Positions 54,000-63,299 of a stretch of 64,000 bases of DNA are shown piece after piece. The position numbers and the translations under genes are program-made. Source of the stretch: Elizabethkingia occulta. Its GTDB lineage: Bacteria; Bacteroidota; Bacteroidia; Flavobacteriales; Weeksellaceae. The notes beneath the pieces were generated by a model. The model did no database searches. It was not told where the DNA came from and saw only the letters and a program-made list of their open reading frames with translations. The stretch spans positions 1 through 64,000 of the forward strand of contig NZ_MAHX01000021.1 in NCBI RefSeq assembly GCF_002023715.1. The letters are read 5' to 3'. Numbering within the stretch: position 1 is the first letter of the stretch; every line of letters starts with the position of its first letter.

Positions 54000-54542
54000 A
54001 TGATTTCTTCAGGCCAGGAAAAGCTAAACAGAAAGGATGTAAACAAGGGAATATGGAAGTTCATTTTCTCTTTTCTGTTCCTTTCGGGATTCTCATTCCT
54101 CTCTGTTTTTTTATTTTTTAAAAGCAGTGAGTACCAAAAAGAAAATATTCAGAAAGAAGTAGAGAACTACAAAAATATACTGAACAAAAACGAATTACTA
54201 CAATCTAAAATGGAAGGCATTTATTCCAAAATGTCGATGATAGCTAATGACAAAGTTCAAAATGACGAATTCTTAAGAGACAACATTGTAGAGGATATCC
54301 ATGACTGTAAAAATATCATGGGAAAAGACAGTGTAAAAGAGTTTAAGCAATATGCTTCTTTACTGAAAAACATCAATGAGATGGTCTCACTTAAAGACAA
54401 GCTTATTTCTGCTTCATTAGAAGAAAGAGCGGCGCTTAATAATCTGCAGGAATGTCAGGGACGATTAAATATTGTTACCAGTAAGATATTAAACGATGTG
54501 CCAAAAGTAGGGCCTAGAAGAAAACCAAGATCAATAAGATAA
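54000..54542 (+). CDS. T6SSiii envelope protein, TssO-like
   Basis: A 180-aa protein with one N-terminal membrane helix (about residues 20-40, FIFSFLFLSGFSFLSVFLFF). A long helical, probably coiled-coil periplasmic region and a basic end (RRKPRSIR) follow. This layout fits TssO, one of the Bacteroidota-specific T6SS envelope proteins that replace TssJLM. It is followed 10 bp later by a similarly built protein. Assignment is by architecture and context. Confidence 0.7.
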   Translation: MISSGQEKLNRKDVNKGIWKFIFSFLFLSGFSFLSVFLFFKSSEYQKENIQKEVENYKNILNKNELLQSKMEGIYSKMSMIANDKVQNDEFLRDNIVEDIHDCKNIMGKDSVKEFKQYASLLKNINEMVSLKDKLISASLEERAALNNLQECQGRLNIVTSKILNDVPKVGPRRKPRSIR

Positions 54543-54552
54543 GATAGAAAAA

Positions 54553-55080
54553 ATGCAGTTTCAGGTTACTTTATCCAAAAAAGAAAAGAGGTATTATTTC
54601 GTTTATCTCTTTGGTATGCTTTTATTAGCAGTTGTTTTTTTAGGTATTATTTTCTTAAATAAACTGGAATCCCCTTTCACTCATTCCGATGCTTTAGCTA
54701 TAAAGACATTGCAGGAGAAATCTATTTTCAATAACCGCCAGCAGGCAATACAGCCTACAATAGACAGTACATTTATTAAGCTGAAAAAATTGTCAAGCGA
54801 AAATCAGCAGCCTGTTGAGGAAAATGAGCTGAAATATGATATTAATGATATCAAAAACGCATTTTCGGATATTACCTCTGTCGATGCCAGAAAAGATAAC
54901 TATGCTCAGATTGCAAAATTTTATAAGATGTATTACGATGATAAAAAGATCATTGTAAAAAAGAATGAGAATGTGAAAACATTCACCAAGCAGTATGAAG
55001 AATGCACAATAGGGATGAAGGATATGCAGCAACAAATAAAGCAGAGAAAAAATGCCCAAATCATAAGTAACAGAAACTAG
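54553..55080 (+). CDS. T6SSiii envelope protein, second TssO-like/TssO-TssP-type
   Basis: A 175-aa protein with a short cytoplasmic N-terminus, one membrane helix (about residues 15-37, FVYLFGMLLLAVVFLGIIFL) and a helical periplasmic domain ending in Gln/Lys-rich sequence. It has the same outline as the previous gene, though little direct sequence similarity is visible. It is probably a second single-pass subunit of the T6SSiii trans-envelope complex. Whether it should be named TssO or another Tss letter cannot be settled without a profile search. Confidence 0.62.
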   Translation: MQFQVTLSKKEKRYYFVYLFGMLLLAVVFLGIIFLNKLESPFTHSDALAIKTLQEKSIFNNRQQAIQPTIDSTFIKLKKLSSENQQPVEENELKYDINDIKNAFSDITSVDARKDNYAQIAKFYKMYYDDKKIIVKKNENVKTFTKQYEECTIGMKDMQQQIKQRKNAQIISNRN

Positions 55081-55096
55081 AAACAAATATTGAAAA

Positions 55097-56011
55097 ATGA
55101 ACTACTTTCAAAAAAATAAAAAGAATATAATTATTGCTGTTATTTCTACCTTACTGGTTGCTTCATTAATTGCAATCTGGTTACAAAGAAAATCGGTGAA
55201 TAGTTCGGAAAATATTGTAGCTGCTGTATTTCCCGCAAATTTAAGTTTAGGTGACTCTCTTAGATTTGAAGATAAAACGCTGAATGCTAAAACCAAGCAA
55301 TGGGATTTTGGTGATGGTAAAGTTTCCGAGAAAAACAAGGGAATTCATATGTATACCAAGCCTGGTTTTTATGAGGTAAAGCTTACAATAGATAACAAAT
55401 ATACAAAGACATTCCCAATCCTGGTTTCATCTGTTGTCCGTCCGGTTTTGGCTCCGGAGGAAAGTAGAATTGATGCACAAACTCAGGCTTTACAGTTAGA
55501 AAATGTAGTCTTTAGAGCAGTGGCACCAAATGCCAAAACATTTTCATGGAGATTTGGGGAATCAGGGAATATAGATTCCAAAGATAAAATGGCAATTTAC
55601 TCTTATAAAAAGCCAGGTAACTATACAGTTACATTACTTACGGATGACAATCCACAGCCTATTGTTCATCAGATCAGAATATTACCTGCTTATAATCCCA
55701 ATGAGCAGCTGGAACAGGATCTATCTTCAATCGATGATACATACAGCGACATTGATGATGATATCAAGAGAACACTACAACAAATAGCTGATGGCAATAA
55801 TTTCAATAGCAATTATAATTATCTGCTAAAGACCTATTTCTGTAACAACGACAATACTGTAATGATTGTAAATAATGGAAAGCCTAAGAACTATTATTAT
55901 TATACAACAGGGTTGCAGTTTGACAAAAATAATATTATCCAGGAGGTGAAATCAACGTTTGATAATAATCAGAAATGTATTATTAAACTGGAAGTGACAC
56001 AGAGTAAATAG
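55097..56011 (+). CDS. T6SS-associated PKD-domain membrane protein (TssP candidate)
   Basis: A 304-aa protein anchored by one N-terminal helix (about residues 9-28). Two PKD-like beta-sandwich domains follow: KQWDFGDGKVSEKN with the closing KPGFYEVKLTID (about 40-110), and SWRFGESGNID with KKPGNYTVTLL (about 125-195). The C-terminal 100 residues are acidic then mixed. Such PKD repeats mediate protein contacts in the periplasm. Its place between the two TssO-like genes and TssR makes it a structural part of the envelope complex, possibly TssP. Confidence 0.7.
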   Translation: MNYFQKNKKNIIIAVISTLLVASLIAIWLQRKSVNSSENIVAAVFPANLSLGDSLRFEDKTLNAKTKQWDFGDGKVSEKNKGIHMYTKPGFYEVKLTIDNKYTKTFPILVSSVVRPVLAPEESRIDAQTQALQLENVVFRAVAPNAKTFSWRFGESGNIDSKDKMAIYSYKKPGNYTVTLLTDDNPQPIVHQIRILPAYNPNEQLEQDLSSIDDTYSDIDDDIKRTLQQIADGNNFNSNYNYLLKTYFCNNDNTVMIVNNGKPKNYYYYTTGLQFDKNNIIQEVKSTFDNNQKCIIKLEVTQSK

Positions 56012-56036
56012 TTTGTGAAAAATTAAAAGACGAGTA

Positions 56037-58403
56037 ATGAAAAACACCAAATCTACACTATACATTTTAGGATCTGCTTTACTGGTTACAGGATGTCAGG
56101 TCAGAGTACCTTCAGTAAAAACACCTGCACCGGATTATTATGGAGGTATTGAGCAGAATATGGTCATTAACGGATATCCTAAAGAACCTCTGCCATGGAT
56201 AACTTTCTCCGACAGATCAAAGAATACTGCTTTTTTAAAGAAAGAAAAGAATGAATCTCCTAAGGAAATTAAATTTCTGGAGCCTCTTATGGTAGTAGAC
56301 TACAATAAGTCTAGTAAACTAGTTAAAGTAGCAGAATATAATGCTGATGCTCTGATGAAGAAGCTTCCTGCAAAATCTGTAAAATCTTACGGATGGATAT
56401 CAGAGGATAATCTATTATTGTGGAATAGCGCTTTAAGAGACCGTACATCCGGATTTATTATGAAAGCGGCTATTGTACCGGGGAATGCAGATGTGGTTAA
56501 AAATACAGGGACTTATATTAAAAATGACTCTGCTGTAGTTTATTCTTCTCCTAATCTTTCGGATCCTGTAAAGAAAAAGATTCCTATTGGAGAGCTTGTT
56601 TATGTATATAAAAAAGCAGCTGATAATAAAGGATATCTGGTAGGGAAATCTCCGAAAATTAACATGGATAGTATTGATAAAGATATCTATGGTTGGGTAA
56701 GTGCCAATATGATCTCTACATGGGGGGAGCGCTCGGCAATAAGACTGGACAGAAAAGCTGATTATAGCAAATTTCCGCTTTTTGGTATCTATAGTGCACT
56801 TCCGGAGTATACGGACGAGAAGCCTATAGTCCCTATTGCAGATGCTGCTAACAGAAGTGAAATAGAAAATATATTCCCAACTTCTACCACATTAAATAAA
56901 AATACAACCAAGTATTTTACCAATGCATTTGACTACAGTCAGAATTATATTTTCAATGTACTAGGTGAGAAACTCCCATTCAAAAGGTATAAAGAAATTA
57001 CCAAAAGAAATAAAAATCTGAATATTGTATTTGCTATAGATATCAGTGCTGAGAACAGAGCTTATGCTCCAATTGCTAAGTCCGTGATTCAGGATATCCA
57101 ACTTAAAATGCAGAAGCTGTCTTACTACAAAGATGTAAAATACAGTGCTGTTCTATATAAAAATAATACCTGCGGACCTAATGTTATTGCATCTGTACTT
57201 TCCAGTGATTACAACGGTATTTTTAAATACATAGATGATAAAACAATGGAAATGCGTTGTGAAGGAATAGGAGGACAGCCTGTAAACGAGGCGCTTAGTA
57301 CAGCCGGACAATTGCTTAGTACAGTTCCGGACGAAACCAATTTAATAGTTTTAATAGGTTCTACAGCTTCTTCCGGGATGAATACATCGAGTGCTATTAG
57401 ATTTATTTCTAAGGCGAGGGCTAAGTTACTTGCATACCAAACGCAGTCCAGGTCTTCTGATGCCTACAATGATTTTGTATTATTGGCACAGAATATTGTA
57501 ACAACAACTGCACAGAATATTACAGAACTCAATAAAGAGAAAGTAGCTGATCAGAGTCTTATTCTCAACAAAAATAACTTTAACTTCATCGAAGGCGATT
57601 TGGGGATTTATTCCTTAGACTATCCTAAGAATAGTATGACGCAGGGATTTGTGATCTATCCAAAGAAAAGAGAAGACAATAGCAATTCGCTTCTCATTAA
57701 GGCAATGGATACCTTGGTAACGCAGGTTACAGATGAAAATAAAATCACAGATAAATCTTTAACAGCTTATTTTAAGTCTGCTGTAGGATCTGCTAAGACT
57801 ACTGTTGACGGTAGATATGCATTTATGTTTCAGGATGTTCCCAATCCGCTTCCGACTTCTTTTGCATCACAATTGGTTACTTATGATTATCCGACAGTTG
57901 CTTCAGGATACCTTCCTGTTGACATGAGAAAAAATAATCCGGGAATAGAGAAGGGAATATTGGTTTCTGAACAAGAGTATGACCAGCTTAAAAACTTCTA
58001 TGATAAGATATATAAGGAAACAAATCCTGATAGTAAAGATTTTAATCAGAAAAGAGCAATATCACGTTATGTAAAGTTATTAAAAGAGAATAATCCTACT
58101 TTGGATGAATTTGATACGAATAAAATTTACAGTCAGCCAATGAGAGTAGCGGTTGCTAAAAGTACAGGTATGGATAATTCTGATGAGGTTATGATGTCTG
58201 AAATTAATCTGGAGCGTTGGAAAGATAAAAAAATAATAGGCAGAGAAACGGTACAGACCTATTTCAGGAATTATAAAGTACTGTCCAATAGGTTGTTGGA
58301 GAATAAGAATAACCCAAAGTATAAGGTGATTCAGAACGGAACAACGTTCTATTGGCTGAATGAATATTTTATGCCTTTTGTTACCGACAGAACAAAATCT
58401 TAA
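56037..58403 (+). CDS. tssR: T6SSiii lipoprotein TssR
   Basis: A 788-aa lipoprotein (lipobox LLVTGC, Cys20). Two SH3-like units end in YGWISEDN (about residues 118-125) and YGWVSANM (about 218-225). A central region (about 325-480) resembles a von Willebrand A domain, with LNIVFAIDISAENRAYAPIA and LIVLIGSTASSG, though only part of the metal site (D-x-S) is obvious. Length and position fit TssR, the large Bacteroidota-specific T6SS component. It should sit on the periplasmic side of a membrane as part of the trans-envelope complex. Confidence 0.82.
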   Translation: MKNTKSTLYILGSALLVTGCQVRVPSVKTPAPDYYGGIEQNMVINGYPKEPLPWITFSDRSKNTAFLKKEKNESPKEIKFLEPLMVVDYNKSSKLVKVAEYNADALMKKLPAKSVKSYGWISEDNLLLWNSALRDRTSGFIMKAAIVPGNADVVKNTGTYIKNDSAVVYSSPNLSDPVKKKIPIGELVYVYKKAADNKGYLVGKSPKINMDSIDKDIYGWVSANMISTWGERSAIRLDRKADYSKFPLFGIYSALPEYTDEKPIVPIADAANRSEIENIFPTSTTLNKNTTKYFTNAFDYSQNYIFNVLGEKLPFKRYKEITKRNKNLNIVFAIDISAENRAYAPIAKSVIQDIQLKMQKLSYYKDVKYSAVLYKNNTCGPNVIASVLSSDYNGIFKYIDDKTMEMRCEGIGGQPVNEALSTAGQLLSTVPDETNLIVLIGSTASSGMNTSSAIRFISKARAKLLAYQTQSRSSDAYNDFVLLAQNIVTTTAQNITELNKEKVADQSLILNKNNFNFIEGDLGIYSLDYPKNSMTQGFVIYPKKREDNSNSLLIKAMDTLVTQVTDENKITDKSLTAYFKSAVGSAKTTVDGRYAFMFQDVPNPLPTSFASQLVTYDYPTVASGYLPVDMRKNNPGIEKGILVSEQEYDQLKNFYDKIYKETNPDSKDFNQKRAISRYVKLLKENNPTLDEFDTNKIYSQPMRVAVAKSTGMDNSDEVMMSEINLERWKDKKIIGRETVQTYFRNYKVLSNRLLENKNNPKYKVIQNGTTFYWLNEYFMPFVTDRTKS

Positions 58404-58489
58404 TGAATTGGACAGTAGTAGAATTACTACAATTTGTAAATTTTTCCTAAAGGGGCAATTTACTCTGATAACAGAATATTATTTTTGAT

Positions 58490-58497
58490 AATAACGA
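58490..58497 (+). promoter_or_regulatory. Possible internal promoter before tssD (hcp)
   Basis: TATTTTTG matches TAnnTTTG in the 121-bp gap between tssR and tssD, 27 bp before the ATG. No convincing TTG partner is present. A separate promoter would suit the high demand for tube protein. Confidence 0.4.
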
Positions 58498-58524
58498 AAA
58501 TTTTCTTTTAAAAGTATTGAAATT

Positions 58525-58932
58525 ATGGCAGTGAATAATTCCAGAGGTGTGCTCAAGTTTAATGGAGGAGAAGCACAGAAAGTATTGAAACTAAACTATA
58601 GCGTACAACGCTCTACAGATGTATCCGGAAGAGTAGCATCTGATGCTTCTAACGCGTTGGTTAAGATTACAATAGAAGCAGGAGAAAGCGCTCATGTTCT
58701 GGAAAGTTTACTTAATAATAAATATAAGCCTACAACTGGTGAGGTTACTTTCAATAAAGCACATGAGGAAGGAACCCTTATTAGGCTTAATTGGGAAAAC
58801 GGTTATGTAATCCAGCATGAAGTAGACTTTAATGCATTCAATGATAATAACATGCATATCACCTTCGTTGTAAGCGCCGAAAAGATTAATTATGGCGGGT
58901 CATCCTATGATGGCATGTGGCCGGGAAATTAA
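58525..58932 (+). CDS. tssD: T6SS tube protein TssD (Hcp family)
   Basis: A 135-aa protein of the Bacteroidota Hcp/TssD type, with a compact beta-rich fold. Distinct parts are RGVLKFNGGEAQKVLKLNYS at the start, and the TDVSGR, GEVTFNKAHEEGTLI and MHITFVVSAEKI segments. It polymerises into the inner tube and is itself exported. The gap on each side and a candidate promoter upstream suggest separate expression. It is usually among the most highly expressed genes of such loci. Confidence 0.9.
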   Translation: MAVNNSRGVLKFNGGEAQKVLKLNYSVQRSTDVSGRVASDASNALVKITIEAGESAHVLESLLNNKYKPTTGEVTFNKAHEEGTLIRLNWENGYVIQHEVDFNAFNDNNMHITFVVSAEKINYGGSSYDGMWPGN

Positions 58933-58986
58933 GTAAAACACCAGATCGTTGGGATAATAAGTTTCAGCGGTTATATTTCACAAGAT

Positions 58987-59865
58987 ATGAACTTAAACTT
59001 TTGCAAATTATTAGCTTGCGTAACTATACTTATGTTTTCTGGCAGAAATGCTACGGCACAGGTTTTAACAGTTACCGATACTTCCGATGCTCATGCAATG
59101 AGGATAAAGAGTACAATAAATGCTAACAGAGAAATTGTCGACTTTATAGAGCATAGTCTTGCTCAGAGAAAGTTACCTAAGCATTTAAGAAATCTTCCTC
59201 TTTTAGAATCAGGATTCGACAGAACAAGAGTTTCTTCTACAGGTGCTGTAGGGATATGGCAAATTATGCCAGCTCATGCTAACTATTATGGATTACGCGA
59301 AAGCGATCGTTCAGATATTTATAAAAGCACTCAGGTAGCTTTAAATTCTCTGTCTAACCTCCACCGAAAATATAAAGACTGGATTAGTGTTTTGGCAGCT
59401 TATAGCTGTGGTGAAGCCAATGTAGCAAAAGCTATGGAAAAGGCGGGATCCAAAAATTATGCAGATTATTACATCTATCTGCCGGATGAAACCACCAATG
59501 CGATCAGAAAGTATATCAACGCTTGTTATGTAACAGGCGAGCTGGATGAGCTTTTGCCAGGTGGTTCTGCTAATGCAACTAAGCTTAGAGCGAGAGTTGC
59601 AGATAATAATACGGAACCACAAAACAATACAGAAGAACAGCCTGTTGATTCATCGCTTTTAAAAACAACGATCAATTCAGGCTATGACTTGGCAACTATT
59701 GCACAATTTTTAGGTATTAAATTAGAGGATCTTCTTTACTGGAATCCTAATATTGAAAAGAATTTAAACGAAAAACAAGAGGTTAATTTTTATCTTCCTG
59801 CAGAACAAATGGGAAGATTCGAGGCAAACAGAAATAAGATTCTAAGGCTCTCTTTAACGAAGTAA
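58987..59865 (+). CDS. T6SS-embedded lytic transglycosylase with LysM domain
   Basis: A 292-aa secreted protein with a signal peptide (LLACVTILMFSGRNATA). The SLT domain (about residues 45-180) contains the catalytic Glu74 in LPLLESGFDRT, then STGAVGIWQIMPAHANYYG and SVLAAYSCGEANVAKA, as in MltD-type enzymes. A C-terminal LysM-like domain (about 230-278) with DLATIAQFLGIKLEDLLYWNPN should bind peptidoglycan. It lies between tssD and tssE on the same strand. It probably opens the cell wall for assembly of the secretion complex; an exported effector role is less likely because of the signal peptide. Confidence 0.88.
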   Translation: MNLNFCKLLACVTILMFSGRNATAQVLTVTDTSDAHAMRIKSTINANREIVDFIEHSLAQRKLPKHLRNLPLLESGFDRTRVSSTGAVGIWQIMPAHANYYGLRESDRSDIYKSTQVALNSLSNLHRKYKDWISVLAAYSCGEANVAKAMEKAGSKNYADYYIYLPDETTNAIRKYINACYVTGELDELLPGGSANATKLRARVADNNTEPQNNTEEQPVDSSLLKTTINSGYDLATIAQFLGIKLEDLLYWNPNIEKNLNEKQEVNFYLPAEQMGRFEANRNKILRLSLTK

Positions 59866-59921
59866 AAAAAGATTTTATTTATAGCAAAACTCGATTAAAT
59901 GTTATAATTTAATGGAGTTTT

Positions 59922-60380
59922 ATGTTTATTAAAATAGCAATGGAAGGCATTAATTACAGATTCCCCTTTAATCCCTCTGCATTGATGACAGAGAATGGCA
60001 GTATAGAAACTTGTGATATAGCAGAAAGTATAGCACAGAATATTATGTTGTTAATTATTACCAAAAAAGGTGAGAACCGATACGACGAAAATTATGGTAA
60101 CGATGTATGGAATGTAGAGTTCGATAATGGTATTTCTTCGGCGGTTTGGGAAAATGTGTTTATCAACAGCCTCAAAAGGCAAATCTCGGATTATGAACAC
60201 AGGCTGGTAAACCCTCAGATTAAAGCGCACATTGTTTTTGTAGAGCATAATTATGATACCCGAAACTTTACAGAGATAAAGAAAAAAGTTAAAATTGCTA
60301 TTAATGCGAAACTTGAAGCTACAGGAGAACAGTTCAATTTTGCTACTGAATTATTTTTAAGTCCGATGTCAATCGATTAA
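59922..60380 (+). CDS. tssE: T6SS baseplate protein TssE (gp25-like)
   Basis: A 152-aa GPW/gp25-family protein. Typical elements are the ESIAQNIMLLIITKKGENRYDENYG block (about residues 40-64, the conserved R-x-x-x-x-Y-G part) and WENVFINSLKRQI. The start could also be ATG 59940. It is the baseplate wedge component that links the sheath. tssF starts 20 bp later. Confidence 0.88.
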   Translation: MFIKIAMEGINYRFPFNPSALMTENGSIETCDIAESIAQNIMLLIITKKGENRYDENYGNDVWNVEFDNGISSAVWENVFINSLKRQISDYEHRLVNPQIKAHIVFVEHNYDTRNFTEIKKKVKIAINAKLEATGEQFNFATELFLSPMSID

Positions 60381-60399
60381 AAACTTATACACCACACCA

Positions 60400-62280
60400 A
60401 TGCACCTAGACCAAAATATTTATTCTAAAGAAACAATTAAAGCCAGGATGTTGCAGAACGCAACAAAACTTTGGGGGGTAAAAAGTATCCAGTCTCTGGA
60501 TCCTTTTGTAAAATTATTGATAGATGCTTTCAGTACAGAAGTCTTCAAAGCTAATAATGAAATTCAGAATGTAAATAGCAGACTTCTGGAAAGGCTGGCA
60601 AGAATGCTTACGCCTACCAAGTATACCCATCCAGTACCGGCACATGCAATCGCATTCTATACTCCGGAAGAGGATTTAGAATATGTAATGGATTACACCG
60701 AGTTTTTCTTTAAGAAAAGTATCAATTCATTTAGCAAAACACAGTCTGATAAGCAGGTAGATGTTCCTTTTACACCTGTAGACAATATCAGAACCATAAA
60801 AGCTCAGGTAGGTGCGATGATTGTAGGAAATACCTGTTATGCATTCGATGAGAATCTTAACAGAACGCCTATATGCAGAATAAATAACCGTATTGAGGAT
60901 TTTAGAAAAATAAGCATCGGAATTAACGTTTCCCAATATAATGCGGGCAGGCTTCCTGAAAAGCTGAGTCTTTTCTGTGCAAATACTGCTTTTGAACATA
61001 TTGATTATGTATACAGGCTTCTGCCGTATGTAAAAGTAACCAGTAATGGCAAACCACTTAGTATTAATCCGGGATTAAGTTATACTGATCAGCGCAAATA
61101 TGAGGGCTTTGAAGAAGTTTTTAAAGAACAGTCTATCCGCTACAAAGTGACGGAGGATATTAAAAAAATATACAATTCAAAATTTATTGAAGTTGAAGGT
61201 ATTCATGATGATCTAAAGCTTCAGCCAGGTTATTTCCCATTTGAATTAGGCTATCTTAAAGGTCAGGCTCCTGCGCTTGATCAGCTTATTAATGACAATA
61301 ATTTCCTTTGGCTGACTTTTGAATTCCCACCCCAATTTACAGATCAGATTCTGGATAATTTCTCTTTTGCGCTTAATGCTTTTCCGGTTTATAACAGAGG
61401 ATGGAAAAAAACAGAATACATTCTCGATATCATGGGAAACAATATCCCTTTGGAAACAGGAGTAGGCGAGTACTTTCTTTATGTGGAAGAGGTGGTAGAC
61501 GGAGAAGGAAAGAAATATGAAGAAATTCCTTTTACACCCAATGATCATCTTAGCAAAGGACTTTATACCGTAAGAAAAGGTGGTATGGAAAGGTTTAGTA
61601 ATCGCAATGCCGTAGATTTAATGGTGAATGTACTGGAGCTTACGCGTGATGAAGTTGCTGCATTTTCTGTTTTCAATAGAGATAAGCTTAGAGACCTTCT
61701 GGGAGAAATGTCGGATAAGATGAAGGGGATGATTAAAAAAGTTGAGAATGCTGATAAAGACCTGGTAGAAGATGTGAACTATGTAATTATAGAACCAATT
61801 GAATCTTCAGTGCATACATATGCAGCATTCTGGATTACCCATTGTGCTTTAGCCAACCACATCAGACCTGGTACCACTCTCAATTCTCAGCAAAAAGCAA
61901 AAAGCATTACATTTTTAACGGAGAGTACTGGTGGAGAGCTGGAACAAAAAGGATCGGACAGCATTCAGGCTTATCGCTATGCGCTGATGACAAGAGATAA
62001 GATCGTATCAATAGAGGATATAAAAGCTTATTGCCAAATGGTGATGAAAGATGAGCTTAAATCTATAAAAGTTAGTCGTGGAACCATTATAAGTGACAAG
62101 CCAAAAGAAGGATTTGTAAAAACTATTGATGTTAGTATTGTTGCTGAGAATTATGCTTTTTACGGAAAAAATTATTGGGACAATCAAGCAATCGTTTTAA
62201 TGAATAGTATTAAAATGCGGGCAATAGACGGCGTAATTTATCGTGTAAAAATAGAGGAAGGCTCCTCAGTAGAAATTTAA
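60400..62280 (+). CDS. tssF: T6SS baseplate protein TssF
   Basis: A 626-aa protein of TssF/VasA size with family features near the N-terminus: RMLQNATKLWGVKS, SRLLERLARMLTPTKYTHPVPAHA (about residues 65-90). The C-terminal region includes HIRPGTTLNSQQKAKSITFL and DIKAYCQMVMKDEL. It forms the wedge with TssG in the baseplate. It lies between tssE and tssG with 19-20 bp gaps. Confidence 0.88.
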   Translation: MHLDQNIYSKETIKARMLQNATKLWGVKSIQSLDPFVKLLIDAFSTEVFKANNEIQNVNSRLLERLARMLTPTKYTHPVPAHAIAFYTPEEDLEYVMDYTEFFFKKSINSFSKTQSDKQVDVPFTPVDNIRTIKAQVGAMIVGNTCYAFDENLNRTPICRINNRIEDFRKISIGINVSQYNAGRLPEKLSLFCANTAFEHIDYVYRLLPYVKVTSNGKPLSINPGLSYTDQRKYEGFEEVFKEQSIRYKVTEDIKKIYNSKFIEVEGIHDDLKLQPGYFPFELGYLKGQAPALDQLINDNNFLWLTFEFPPQFTDQILDNFSFALNAFPVYNRGWKKTEYILDIMGNNIPLETGVGEYFLYVEEVVDGEGKKYEEIPFTPNDHLSKGLYTVRKGGMERFSNRNAVDLMVNVLELTRDEVAAFSVFNRDKLRDLLGEMSDKMKGMIKKVENADKDLVEDVNYVIIEPIESSVHTYAAFWITHCALANHIRPGTTLNSQQKAKSITFLTESTGGELEQKGSDSIQAYRYALMTRDKIVSIEDIKAYCQMVMKDELKSIKVSRGTIISDKPKEGFVKTIDVSIVAENYAFYGKNYWDNQAIVLMNSIKMRAIDGVIYRVKIEEGSSVEI

Positions 62281-62300
62281 CTTAAAAAACAAGAGGATTT

Positions 62301-63245
62301 ATGTTAAATGGTGATGGCTCATTTACGGATAGAAAATACAATCAGCTGCAAACAGACTTCAGGGTAGAAGCTGTTGCGGCAAATATTCTTAAATACTATG
62401 ATTCTCAGGCAAATATTTACATTAAACGTATAGGGCTTAATGACAGAGCTTATTTAAAAGATATTAAAGGGATTACTTCTTCTTCCTATGATTTGGACGA
62501 AGAAAATATAATTATAGAAACCTACCGAGAAGGAATATATGACTATTTACCAGAGGGAATCTTTCATCCACCTTCATTAGGAGCATCCAGTACAAATATC
62601 GATAGTGTTGTAAGGGAAATAAGAAAGCAAAAAGCAGTTGAAGATGACGCCAGAAAATTTTTTCAGCCTTTTGAATTAGAGTTTTTCTATACCCATGTAA
62701 GTGCATTGCTTAAAGAATCAGAATTTGATGCGGAAAACAAAAATAATGCGCTTTTAGAATTTGCTTGTGAACTATGGCCTGTGCTAAGAAAGATAGATTT
62801 GAAGTCTGCTAAAATACTCGTGCATATTCTTCCGTTTATTCATGAGGTAAGAGGCAATAAAAACTGGATTGAGAAATTTTTAAGTGCATTTCTGAATGTT
62901 CCTGTCAATATTAGTTTTTTACCCAATGTTGTGGAAGAACAAGATGATAAAGAAGGTGTAACAGCATTAGGTAATGCCCGCTTGGGAGTTACATTCATTC
63001 CTACCGGGAAGCATATGGACGGGGATCGCAATTGGATGATCAATATAGGAACAATTCCCTATGATGAAATACACCGCTATATTCCGGGAAGTTCCTTTAG
63101 AGAACTATTAAGAGAATTGTATGATTTTTTCACTCCGGTTTCGGTAAAAATATTTGAAAATTTCATTACAGAAAAAAAAGATGAATCATTTGTTTTAAGT
63201 GTTGATAATGAATTGAATAGACTGGGTTATTCAACCTTTTTATAG
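62301..63245 (+). CDS. tssG: T6SS baseplate protein TssG
   Basis: A 314-aa protein of TssG/VasB type, identified by position directly after tssF, by length and by segments such as QTDFRVEAVAANIL, LPEGIFHPPSLGA and LGNARLGVTFIPTG with YIPGSSFRELLRELYDFFTPV near the end. TssG completes the baseplate wedge with TssE and TssF. The next gene, tssN, begins 54 bp downstream. Confidence 0.85.
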   Translation: MLNGDGSFTDRKYNQLQTDFRVEAVAANILKYYDSQANIYIKRIGLNDRAYLKDIKGITSSSYDLDEENIIIETYREGIYDYLPEGIFHPPSLGASSTNIDSVVREIRKQKAVEDDARKFFQPFELEFFYTHVSALLKESEFDAENKNNALLEFACELWPVLRKIDLKSAKILVHILPFIHEVRGNKNWIEKFLSAFLNVPVNISFLPNVVEEQDDKEGVTALGNARLGVTFIPTGKHMDGDRNWMINIGTIPYDEIHRYIPGSSFRELLRELYDFFTPVSVKIFENFITEKKDESFVLSVDNELNRLGYSTFL

Positions 63246-63299
63246 CTCAGATAAAAGTGTTACATTTACTATGTATATAAAAGAAAATTATTGTTTATT

